Shown here: one piece after another, positions 35,597 to 44,234 of the stretch
Position numbering within the stretch: position 1 is the first letter of the stretch
How the letters are laid out: every line of letters starts with the position of its first letter
Origin: Schizochytrium sp. CCTCC M209059
Lineage: Eukaryota > Sar > Bigyra > Thraustochytrida > Thraustochytriidae
Assembly: GCA_000818945.1 (NCBI GenBank)
Contig: KN805385.1
Coordinates: 535,671-599,670 of the forward strand
DNA: 64,000 nucleotides
Reading direction: 5' to 3'
The notes under the pieces: generated by a model
Database searches by the model: none
What the model saw: the letters and a program-made list of their open reading frames with translations, nothing else
Told to the model about the DNA's origin: nothing
Translations under genes and position numbers: made by a program

Positions 35597-38500
35597 CTAC
35601 CTCCTGTCAAAAGAATCTAGAAGCTGATTGATGACGAGCTCGAGACGCGTCGCAAGGCTGTCCTCGGCCTTGGTCTCTTTTAGACTACAAGGCGAACATC
35701 CTGCACCAGCCTCTTCGAAAGCTTGCAGGACTGTCACTGCAAGATTGTCCAAATGCGCCAATCGTGCTAAACACTCGAGGAATTCGAGAAAGCAAAGCCC
35801 TGGAGCAAAGTCAACATCGTCGAAATCCACAAAGGTGCTCTTGCTCAGAACAAACATGCGACGAAGGGGGACTTTCGAGTACCCTGGATGGATTTGATGG
35901 AAAATATCCTCCCAAGAATTGCTGGGAATAAAGTCGTGCAAGACGTGACCTTTGACAGAATGCGCATCAAAGATGCGTCGAAGATCATCACTTCGCCGCG
36001 CAAAAACATTGACCACATCTTGAAAAAACATGTGCCCACGCCGGAAAACGTCTCGATGGATATAAGGCTCACCCGGCTTTTGCAAAGCGCGCTGGAGTAA
36101 GTGATGCACCGCGGCAAAAGGACTCTTGAAACACGGCGTATCGAACTCTGGATGCCCCTGATCAGCCTGCGATGAATTATGCGAACGAGCAGCAAGAGAA
36201 AGCGGCGAGCCGTGCAGCGGGAGCCCCGCTGCCCCGCTCCCTTGGTTGAAGCTTGATTGGAGCGAGCTGGGCCGCCGCGGCGCCACGCGTCGCAATTGTG
36301 ATCGAGCAATCTCTTGGTCCTGATGTGAAGCCACAAAAGATGTGAGACTGACGGTGGAAAAGACACGACCTGCCAGCAAGATGAGAAACTGCAATAGCTG
36401 ATGACGTAGCATGCCGGAATCTGTTTCCACACTCTCCCCAGAGCGTTTCACCATGAAGCTATAATGACGACCGAACTGGTTGGTGGCGTGGCGAGCCTCG
36501 ATGAGAGCGCTTTTATCGTAGACTTCATACAAGACCTCATCACTCACGTTCTCGGGTAAAATGGGCTGATCTCCAGAGCGTGCCCACACTTTGACTTCGT
36601 TGAAATCGAGGGCAAAATTGTTCTCGCCTTCGCAGGAATGAAGCGCAAATAAAGTGCAGATGTCTGCAAAATGGGCCCACATGAGCTCCCGAATAAAGGG
36701 AAGCTCATCGCCTCCTGCCTTGACAACGTAGTGGTTTTCCAGAACCCGCTCCCAGTCACTGTTGAAGGCTTCGGCGAGCTTACGCGCGTTGTCACAGTGA
36801 TGATGTCGAAACAATGATTGCTTAATCGACCAGGCTGGTGCGGGCTGCGGTCGCTCCGAGCCGGGATCCGGGTCGGCGAGACCCCCCACGGGTTTCCCGG
36901 GCCAACTCAAGTCAACAAAGTTGGCAACAGTGGGAAACTCTTGCGCACGAAGCGCTGAAGCAGGTTTCTCAGCTACCCACGAGTGCGCCGCCAGTTCGCT
37001 GTGTTTGTGAAGAGGCCAGAGTGTCCAGCACGTGTCCGCATCGCGCGCAAAGATTTCACGTCCTCGCACAATAAACTTGAAGTACACTCGTCCCGGGGGC
37101 AGCATGAGCGTGGCGAATGCAGGGCATACGGGCTCATTTTGGCTGAGTGAAAGCCCGCACGCGTTCTCGAGCAGCTTCTTTGAGTTAGCCTCTTGAACAT
37201 TGGCCAATGGGCCGCCTGTTTGAATGGACTGGAGCAAAGCGTTGCTGAGATTCGAGGGTCGAGCCAGGGCTTGTGCCTTGAGCACCCTATAGTCATATTT
37301 TGCCATGCTCGTCCGCCTGTCCTGCGAGCTTGCGGCAAGCATCGATGGCGATGCGCGTAGAGCCGTGAGAGAAGGCCTGGATGGCGCGCTCAGACCAGGG
37401 CCATTCCCGGAAGGCGGGCAGGGCTGAAATGCCTTGGATTCAAGCGAGTTGGTGATCTGAGAGCCATTTCCTCGTCCACGAAGTTGCGCTTTGCTCAAGA
37501 GCCTACCGCGCTGCCCGTTCAAAACGCTGTTGCCCTCATGAGCAGCACTAGTTCTCTGCGCAGTAAACATACGCGTGGACTGGCGACTGCGGGCTGGACC
37601 TTTGTTAACGCTGTTTCTCTCTGTTCCCCGCATGCTAGATGCCATTGAGGCCCGCGAGGTACGAGCATGATCGGCCGCGCCGGCGCAAGATTGCATTTCT
37701 GGAGCAAACGTCATCTTGGTCACCATGGCTCCCCCGCCTGGGAGGTGAATCTCCAAAAAAACTTCACTTGATGGTGGACCACTTATCCCTGGGTAGTACC
37801 AAATGGTATGTGGCGTCCATCGACGCTCAAGCCAGCATACCCCGCGTCGCTTCCAAACGTTGGCGTCGATGACTTCTTCAGCCTGCGAGGTGCTTTCTTT
37901 GGCTCTCAAGCTGCTCGCCTCCTCCTCCTTTGCCACTGCCGCCACGGCAGATGCGGATGGCGACGAAGAAGGAGAGTCTTGGGGTTGCTCGACGTTGTTG
38001 GCTTCCGTTTGCTCTTCGTTGTTTGCCGCCACCACCTCTTCTTTCGGAGAAAGATAGGTCTCTACATCGGGCTCGACGCGTTGCTGTTGGCGAGTGCACG
38101 GTTGGCATTCGTAGCGGCTGTAGATGAACGAACGTCCATCGATGCTTGCCGCTTGAGCGGACCAGCTCTCGGCTACTTTGTCTTCGTTCGATTCGTCTGC
38201 AAACGGAACCTCGTGATCTTCATTGCCACTCAGATCGAGACACAAAAGACTTGAACTGAAAGGAAGCTGCTCTAGAAAAGCGACACAGTGCGATGCAGCA
38301 ATGCGATTGTGAGCCAGATTGACCTTACGCAGAATCGTTGATTGACGAAGCATGTCCTTTGCCGCCTCCATGCTTGGCTCATGTGCGCCGATTCCATTCC
38401 ATGCGAGGGATATTTCCCGTAAGACGGTATTTGTTGTGATCGTTTGCAAAAGCTGACCCGCCTCGGAGCCCTGGATTCGATTCCAGTCAATAATGAGAGT

Positions 38501-40309
38501 AGATAACGGGCAGTGATGCGCTTGGTCCTCGTCTCCGGAGTCCTCGTCGATGAAGTCACCGGCAGGACAAGCTTCATCCCCTGACATGGCGCTTGCAAAG
38601 CTCGGAGCGACCTCCAAGTCGAAAAATGAACGAGAACCTGCCTTTTGCAGCAACGACGTTCCATTTGGGGACCCTCTAGAAAGTGTGGCTCCAAGGTCAG
38701 ATGGGTGATGTTTACGCTCTGCGTGTGGATCGTTGCCACTCCTCATTGACGTATGATGCCGGGGATGGCGCTGGCGCTGGAGAAAGGAGGCAATTTCCAG
38801 CGCACCGCGTGACGAGATTTCATTCTTGGTAAGATTCAAATGCTCCACGACAGAACGTTCGAGCGCTTGGAAGAGGTTCGCAATGGCCAGATCTCCGAGA
38901 CCATTGTGACTTAAATCGAGAGCCGTCAGCGTACAAGATGCCGGCATCGACGGCGCAAATATAGCGCAGAGTGGTTCAGCTGCCCATGGGCCCAAGGCAT
39001 TTCGAGAGAGATCGATGCGAATGACTCGAGGATGCTCACGGAGACTGGGCGCGAGGCTCTTGATGCCTCTCGCGCTGATGCGACAACCTGCGAGCTGGAG
39101 GCGGCAGAATGCACGCTTTCCCTGAAGAGCGTGCTTGGCATCAGCCACGAGCGCTTCGGCTAGCGCAGGCATGTACCTGTCTCCCATGCCGAAATGCTCA
39201 AGTCGGAGCTCGTCAGGTGTGCGGCCTTTGGCGATTGCGCGCCAATCCCGAAGAATCACATCGCGCGACTCGAGCTTCAAGAGGTCCTTTTTGGTGCGAA
39301 CATTCAGATTCTGGTGCATCTTGCTCGCTTCCATGGTGCTCTCGAGTTCTTTCCGCGGTACAAGGAGGGGTTCCGGGACAATGTCTGCCTTGCGACACGC
39401 GCTAACAAAGACCTGCTGTGAGGTAGACGCTGTAAGAGACGCGTTATGTTTTGCAATGAGTAGCTCTGGCGCTGCATCGAGTCTGACTCGGTCTTGTTCG
39501 GGGTCTCCAGTAGCTTCTTCGCTCAGTCCAAGTGCCCGGAGTGGTGGTGTCGGTGCACGTTCGAGATCAAGGTCACGTCGACTTGCATACCCGTTGGATT
39601 TTTCGTTGGCAAGAGCAGCTACTTTGCGTTCGGCTTGCGCAGCTTTTTCACGCTCCATGGCTGCTCTTTTGCGATAATTTTTCACCAAGCTGAAACGACG
39701 GGCCTTTTTCTCTTGATTCTCTCCTCCCGGAACTGAGTCGCCTTTGAGAGCTTTCTGTTTTCCCTTTGCTCCATCTCGAATAGCGCGTCGAATGTCTGCG
39801 GCAGCCATCAGCTGCTCATGTATGGAGGTGCGTAAGCTTGGGGCTTTGCGCAACGGATACGATCCAGTGTTGGTGTGATCATGACCAGAGATCTGACTAG
39901 CGTCCCCGATGTTGCTGTTTGCAGCAGCAAGATCTTGCGTCGAGGACTCGTTCAAGGAGACTTGCAGCTGCGTGGCTTTGAAAAAGTCTTTTCGAAAGCT
40001 TTCGTTCTCACCATCTTCTGCTCCCGACCATTCCCAAATATCCTTTCGTGGAAAATGTCTGCTTGATGGCGACGTCCAAGGGTTCTTGACAACGTTGATG
40101 CGCACTCCTGGCCGCTTATACTGTCCTGAGTCTGGCCGTCGCCGCAGTCCCCGTCTCGCCTTGTGTTCGACCTTATCGTTTGTCTTATATTCCGCAGAAA
40201 TTTTTGCCTCGAGCTCCGCAAGCTCATTGTCGCCCCTTCGCCCATTGCCTGTCAAGTTGCTCGTCTCGCTTACGACCCCGATGAGCTGATCATCGCTTGC
40301 CTCGTACAT
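35597..40309 (-). CDS. Large leucine-rich-repeat multidomain protein (1,570 aa)
   Basis: A single frame starts at ATG 40309. Residues 1-~390 are basic and disordered, with a coil near 215-240. Ribonuclease-inhibitor-type LRRs occupy ~395-700 (LQLAGCRISARGIKSLAPSL, LTALDLSHNGLGDLAIANLF, LREISLAWNGIGAHEPSMEA, LRKVNLAHNRIAASHCVAFL), broken by a ~90-residue Ser/Asp-rich insert. Near 824-860 and 1065-1100 are two beta-rich pieces (TIWYYPG...EVFLEIHLPGGG and LMLPPGRVYFKFIVRGR) that together resemble an E-set/AMPK-beta glycogen-binding-like fold split by a long linker. The last ~420 residues are helical with degenerate EF-hand-like pairs (IRELMWAHFADICTLFALHS; FVDFDDVDFAPGLCFLEFLE). Proteins with LRR plus EF-like ends are common in cilia and flagella, and the neighbour may also be ciliary. 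No specific function is assigned. Confidence 0.75.
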   Translation of the reverse strand: MYEASDDQLIGVVSETSNLTGNGRRGDNELAELEAKISAEYKTNDKVEHKARRGLRRRPDSGQYKRPGVRINVVKNPWTSPSSRHFPRKDIWEWSGAEDGENESFRKDFFKATQLQVSLNESSTQDLAAANSNIGDASQISGHDHTNTGSYPLRKAPSLRTSIHEQLMAAADIRRAIRDGAKGKQKALKGDSVPGGENQEKKARRFSLVKNYRKRAAMEREKAAQAERKVAALANEKSNGYASRRDLDLERAPTPPLRALGLSEEATGDPEQDRVRLDAAPELLIAKHNASLTASTSQQVFVSACRKADIVPEPLLVPRKELESTMEASKMHQNLNVRTKKDLLKLESRDVILRDWRAIAKGRTPDELRLEHFGMGDRYMPALAEALVADAKHALQGKRAFCRLQLAGCRISARGIKSLAPSLREHPRVIRIDLSRNALGPWAAEPLCAIFAPSMPASCTLTALDLSHNGLGDLAIANLFQALERSVVEHLNLTKNEISSRGALEIASFLQRQRHPRHHTSMRSGNDPHAERKHHPSDLGATLSRGSPNGTSLLQKAGSRSFFDLEVAPSFASAMSGDEACPAGDFIDEDSGDEDQAHHCPLSTLIIDWNRIQGSEAGQLLQTITTNTVLREISLAWNGIGAHEPSMEAAKDMLRQSTILRKVNLAHNRIAASHCVAFLEQLPFSSSLLCLDLSGNEDHEVPFADESNEDKVAESWSAQAASIDGRSFIYSRYECQPCTRQQQRVEPDVETYLSPKEEVVAANNEEQTEANNVEQPQDSPSSSPSASAVAAVAKEEEASSLRAKESTSQAEEVIDANVWKRRGVCWLERRWTPHTIWYYPGISGPPSSEVFLEIHLPGGGAMVTKMTFAPEMQSCAGAADHARTSRASMASSMRGTERNSVNKGPARSRQSTRMFTAQRTSAAHEGNSVLNGQRGRLLSKAQLRGRGNGSQITNSLESKAFQPCPPSGNGPGLSAPSRPSLTALRASPSMLAASSQDRRTSMAKYDYRVLKAQALARPSNLSNALLQSIQTGGPLANVQEANSKKLLENACGLSLSQNEPVCPAFATLMLPPGRVYFKFIVRGREIFARDADTCWTLWPLHKHSELAAHSWVAEKPASALRAQEFPTVANFVDLSWPGKPVGGLADPDPGSERPQPAPAWSIKQSLFRHHHCDNARKLAEAFNSDWERVLENHYVVKAGGDELPFIRELMWAHFADICTLFALHSCEGENNFALDFNEVKVWARSGDQPILPENVSDEVLYEVYDKSALIEARHATNQFGRHYSFMVKRSGESVETDSGMLRHQLLQFLILLAGRVFSTVSLTSFVASHQDQEIARSQLRRVAPRRPSSLQSSFNQGSGAAGLPLHGSPLSLAARSHNSSQADQGHPEFDTPCFKSPFAAVHHLLQRALQKPGEPYIHRDVFRRGHMFFQDVVNVFARRSDDLRRIFDAHSVKGHVLHDFIPSNSWEDIFHQIHPGYSKVPLRRMFVLSKSTFVDFDDVDFAPGLCFLEFLECLARLAHLDNLAVTVLQAFEEAGAGCSPCSLKETKAEDSLATRLELVINQLLDSFDRR

Positions 40310-40947
40310 ACTGCGCGGCGTGTATCCTCGAAGGAGGCGTCCCTGCTAGCGCCAAGGCTTCGGCCAACCTTTTCTACGTGTTGCCCGTGCGCGCGTAGCC
40401 TTGGCTTTTCGCTCGCATTCATTCCTCCATGCATCATCTCCTCCCGTCGCGAGCGCTCTCAGGACCCGCGTTCCCATCTCCTCCGCGGCACACTGCTTTT
40501 TTCTCTTACAAGATTCAAATCTTTTGTTGTTTAAATAGTGATTTAGACTCGTGTTCTTGTTAGTTCGCACCAAAAAGGTGTGCGCGACTGGGAACGTCTG
40601 TATGTTTGTCTCCTTTGCCGCCTAGTCCTAGCCGTGTCTCTGTTTGCGACGCACGTGAGCGAGCTCTGCCCTGTCCGCCGAGGGCTCGCGCGGGTCCTCG
40701 CGACGCGGCCCGACCCCGGGGCCCGCGGCAGCGCCCGCGTCGACGACCAGCCGTGCTCTGCCGTGGCCTGTGCGGAGAGGCGAGCGGCGGGTCTCCGCGA
40801 CGATATGGGAGGGGTCGCGGCTCCGGCTGCTGCTGCTGCTGCTGCTGCTGCTTACGACGGCGACGAAGACCGAGACGACGACCTGGTAGACCACGTATTC
40901 AGACAGACCGCGCATACCTTCCTCGCGAGGGAGCGCGCCGAGGCGAG

Positions 40948-40980
<33 letters not shown>

Positions 40981-41012
40981 AGACGGGGGGCCTGCGGCGA
41001 AGGCGAAAGAAG
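40310..41012. other. Divergent promoter region before the RMDN-family gene
   Basis: These 703 bp separate two divergent genes. The part from 40640 onward is GC-rich with a (CTG)n run near 40828-40850 and a (GCGAGG)n run near 40942-40975. These repeats create open frames (40580-41362, 40606-41016) that are low complexity. I see no gene. Confidence 0.45.
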
Positions 41013-42503
41013 ATGATCAGGGTTCTGTCCGTACAGCGCGTGCGGCCGCGGGGCGCCGCGGAGTTCACGAGCGTGTACGTGCAGTTCGAGGACGAAGACA
41101 CGGTCTCCGGCTGCTGGCGCGTCCACGACGACCTCGTCGCGCTCGACGCCAAGCTCACGGCCGCAGGGTGCGAGCCCGTGCGCGCCCCCCCGCTGACGCG
41201 CATGCTCGTCGACGCGGGCGCCCGCGCCGCCGTCGACAAGGAGCTCGCGAGGGTTCTACAGATTGCCACCAAGGACGACAAGGTGCGCTCCGCTCTTGGG
41301 AGATTTCTTGGCGTGCGGGATCTCCCCGTCGCCAAGGCGCGGCCCCCTGTTATATCGCCTGACAAGGCCCGCGCGTTCTACGTTGCCCGGATGCACGCCC
41401 GCGCCATCGTCAAAGCTCTCTCGGCGCTGCAAAAGGTGCGCCAAGCTGTCGGAGCCAGCACTGGAATCCTCGCTCTCACCGCGCTTGTGGCAGTGTGGGC
41501 GCAGTACAAGCAACTCCGAAGTGCCCTCTTTGGCGCTCTTGCCGGTCTCATGTCTTCTGCCCTTGCGTACGAGCTCTCACTTCGTCAGGCAGGCAAACGC
41601 GCGCAGCAAGAAGCTCAAGTTGCGGCCAAGGCGATCGGCAAGGGAGAAGAGGCCATCGAGGCCACAGACGAAAATGCCGATATGAAAGTGCTTCGCAAAG
41701 CCATGGAGACAGAATATGAAGCCAAGTACGCCCCGCAAGACGAAGAAGAAGTGACCGACGAGGATCTCGAAGCGGCTCGCGCAATCGAGGAGGCCCTCGT
41801 TGACGAACTCGATGCCCTGGACGCCAAGCATGAACACACGCAAGCATGGGAGCGTGTGCAGGGATACCTTGAGAAACCTCAACGAGAACAAACACTTCCG
41901 GTCCTTTGGCGTGCTGCTCGTGCGGGCTATTACACGGCGAGCATCATGAAGACGGAGTTGGGGGAGGCTGACCCTGCGCGGCTCGCAACATTGAAGCGCG
42001 CACTTGATATTGTAGAAGATCTCCTCGAGCGGTTTCCTGATGCCTCGGCGACTCACAAGTACTACGCGATCATTGCGCAGGATTGGACAAATCACCAAGG
42101 CACCAAAGAAAAGATTATTGGAGGCTTTACTTTTGAGAAGCACACGCTCCGCGCGATCGAGCTGAACCCGGATGATCCTACTTTGCAGTACATGTACGGC
42201 ATGTTTTGCTTTGAGGTCGCCAAGTTGTCGTGGGCGGAGCGTGTGGGCGCTAAAGCTGTCTTTGGTCGCGAGCCGCCCAAGACTACCTTTGCTCAGGCTT
42301 TGCAGCACTTTCAAAAGGCGCATGCACTGCGCAGTCCCGATCTTGCAGCCCTCTTTGAGACTGCACGCTGTTACCAAAAGCTTGGAAAGAAGGCCGAGGC
42401 GCGGGCCGCGCTCAAGGAGCTCCGTAGCTACCCCGAAGACGCTTCGAATCCAGAATGGACGGCCGTCATGAATGCCGCAGACGAATTTGAGGCAAGTCTT
42501 TAG
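41013..42503 (+). CDS. RMDN/FAM82-family TPR protein with PX-like N-terminus and membrane helices
   Basis: The 496-residue product starts at ATG 41013. Residues ~275-496 carry the regulator-of-microtubule-dynamics (RMDN) TPR-like domain: LPVLWRAARAGYYTAS, HKYYAIIAQDWTNHQGTKEK, AIELNPDDPTLQYMYGMFCF, KLSWAERVGAKAVFGREPPK, QALQHFQKAHALRSPDL. Residues 150-190 hold one or two membrane helices (ILALTALVAVWAQY; SALFGALAGLMSSALAYEL), followed by a charged coil. Residues 1-101 look PX-like: a strand-rich start, WRVHDDLVALDAKLTAAGC, then PP, MLVDAGARAAVDKELARVLQ and LGRFLGV, in the order of PX domains. Animal RMDN3 (PTPIP51) tethers ER to mitochondria and RMDN1 associates with microtubules. A phosphoinositide-binding front would fit membrane contact, but that is inference. 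Confidence 0.8.
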   Translation: MIRVLSVQRVRPRGAAEFTSVYVQFEDEDTVSGCWRVHDDLVALDAKLTAAGCEPVRAPPLTRMLVDAGARAAVDKELARVLQIATKDDKVRSALGRFLGVRDLPVAKARPPVISPDKARAFYVARMHARAIVKALSALQKVRQAVGASTGILALTALVAVWAQYKQLRSALFGALAGLMSSALAYELSLRQAGKRAQQEAQVAAKAIGKGEEAIEATDENADMKVLRKAMETEYEAKYAPQDEEEVTDEDLEAARAIEEALVDELDALDAKHEHTQAWERVQGYLEKPQREQTLPVLWRAARAGYYTASIMKTELGEADPARLATLKRALDIVEDLLERFPDASATHKYYAIIAQDWTNHQGTKEKIIGGFTFEKHTLRAIELNPDDPTLQYMYGMFCFEVAKLSWAERVGAKAVFGREPPKTTFAQALQHFQKAHALRSPDLAALFETARCYQKLGKKAEARAALKELRSYPEDASNPEWTAVMNAADEFEASL

Positions 42504-43018
42504 GGGGCAAAGGGGTCACGATAGTTGCTCGTATTCTACTGCATGTTTTGTGTGTTTGTCTACCTGCTGGTGATTGAGGCGACCTATCGATCCATCGACC
42601 CATCAACCCGTCAATGAATGCTTTGCTCGATTTGTCTCTTGCTCGAATGTTCATTTGTCAGAGCCCGCTCAATGCCTAGCCAGCTGCCCGGCTTGTGTGA
42701 AACAGCAACAAATGGGGGAACACCCCGGAACAGAAATAAACAGGGGGGAAAAAATGGGCCTCCATGGTCGGGCGTTACAAATTTCGGGGTTGCGCACATG
42801 GCGCGATTGATTCGTGGCAAGCCCATAACCGCTCGGAAAGGACGTCGGAGGTGCTTGCTTGCTTGCTTGCTTGCTTGTTTGCTCGGCAACTCGCGCGAGC
42901 GGTCGTCGCAAGTGCGACACTTGCAAAAAGGGTCGCGGCTGCTGCGATCTTTTGCTGTTCTGGTCGCACGGTCTTTCCTCTCCCTCACTGTCTGTCTGTC
43001 TGTCTGTCTTGGAGCACG
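42504..43018. other. Intergenic region with GCTT and TGTC microsatellites
   Basis: This is 515 bp between same-strand genes. It contains ATCGATCC-type repeats near 42587-42616, (GCTT)n at about 42857-42882 and (TGTC)n at about 42990-43008, the last only ~10 bp before the next start codon. An open frame from 42764 runs into the downstream gene, but its extra N-terminus is repeat-derived. Confidence 0.5.
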
Positions 43019-44020
43019 ATGCACATGTTGCTCGACGACCTCGACGTGAGCCCTGTGCGCGCCAAAGAGGCGCAGAGCGGTAACAATGAGACCTTTAGCG
43101 AGGACGTAAAGGAGAACTGCAGCTATGAGATCAACATCGGCCCTACAGCAAGCGCGAGTGATGCCAGCGAAGAGAATCTCATCGCTGAGATCAAGAGCCT
43201 TGCGGCAGAGCTGCAAGCCGTGGAGGAGAAGGAGCTGCTGCAGTCGCCCCAACAGTACAAAGACATGGCACACCTTCAAACTCCGGTTCGTGACATAAAA
43301 ACCGAAGGCGAAGGCGATGACAGTGATGATGAGAGCAAAGAGGACGAGGTAGTGGAAGAAAAGCACTTCGAGCCTTGCTCGCCCCGATTGCAGCCCATCT
43401 TTGAGGACAAGGTCGTCGACTGCCATAAAAGTGAGCGCCGCGCTTCAATGACGCCTGCCGCGGGTGGCTGGCGTCTCAAGTACGATTCTGCCTTGCAGCA
43501 GATTGGTCAACTTCAGACAAGCAACAGCGAGCTACAAAATGAGGTGAGCAAACTCAAACTCTCCTTGGCGCTCAAAGAAGCAGAGTTTGTCACTATGCAA
43601 GAGACGCCGCGTCGCTCCGAGTCTGCGCGCAAGCCTCCTCTGCCGCCCAAGTCGTCGACAAAGCGTGCCTCTGCTCGAAAGGCTCCAACGAGCGCACGCG
43701 ACGCGATGACCTCACGAGTTCATGCCCAACGCCGAGCACAGCGTGCGCTTTCATCTCCCGCAGCGGTCAAGGCAAGGTCCACGCGTCGTCGTCGGGAGGG
43801 AGGTCACTTGAAACAGACTTCTCGTCCGGCGGATGCCGAAGACACTGCGAGAGACTACTCTGAGATTTTCCACGATCTCATCGAGAGCGAATCGTTTCAA
43901 CTTGTTGGATCTGGCGAGTCTGTGCTCGATCAGCTTTCAGAGGACTGCCGTCGCGATGTTGTCCTTCGCTACTGTGATATTCTCGACTCGATCTCGAACT
44001 CCTTTCTCCATGATACCTAA
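43019..44020 (+). CDS. Unrecognised coiled-coil protein (333 aa)
   Basis: The start ATG at 43019 was chosen because the upstream in-frame sequence is microsatellite (LACLLACLL...). The protein begins MHMLLDDLDVSPVRA and has an acidic disordered region (GDDSDDESKEDEVVEEKH). A coiled coil follows near residues 160-205 (SALQQIGQLQTSNSELQNEV), then a very basic Ser/Arg/Lys-rich segment (~215-270). The C-terminus is a compact helical segment (YSEIFHDLIESESFQLVGSG; LSEDCRRDVVLRYCDILDSI). The basic centre with flanking coils would suit a cytoskeletal or nucleic-acid partner, but no family is evident. Confidence 0.65.
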   Translation: MHMLLDDLDVSPVRAKEAQSGNNETFSEDVKENCSYEINIGPTASASDASEENLIAEIKSLAAELQAVEEKELLQSPQQYKDMAHLQTPVRDIKTEGEGDDSDDESKEDEVVEEKHFEPCSPRLQPIFEDKVVDCHKSERRASMTPAAGGWRLKYDSALQQIGQLQTSNSELQNEVSKLKLSLALKEAEFVTMQETPRRSESARKPPLPPKSSTKRASARKAPTSARDAMTSRVHAQRRAQRALSSPAAVKARSTRRRREGGHLKQTSRPADAEDTARDYSEIFHDLIESESFQLVGSGESVLDQLSEDCRRDVVLRYCDILDSISNSFLHDT

Positions 44021-44234
44021 GAGGCCCAAATACGGGCTTTGTAAGCACTCAAACGAGTTCATTTTGTATTGTATTGTATTGTATTATGTTGTATGATGTA
44101 GCATTTAGCATTAAGCATTTACATTCACGAATGACAGACAGTGCCAGTGCCAGTTCCAGTGTCCATACGTCCGTCCGTCAGTCGGTCAGTAAAGACGACG
44201 CAATGGACACCCAAGACATAAGCACATGTGAGAT

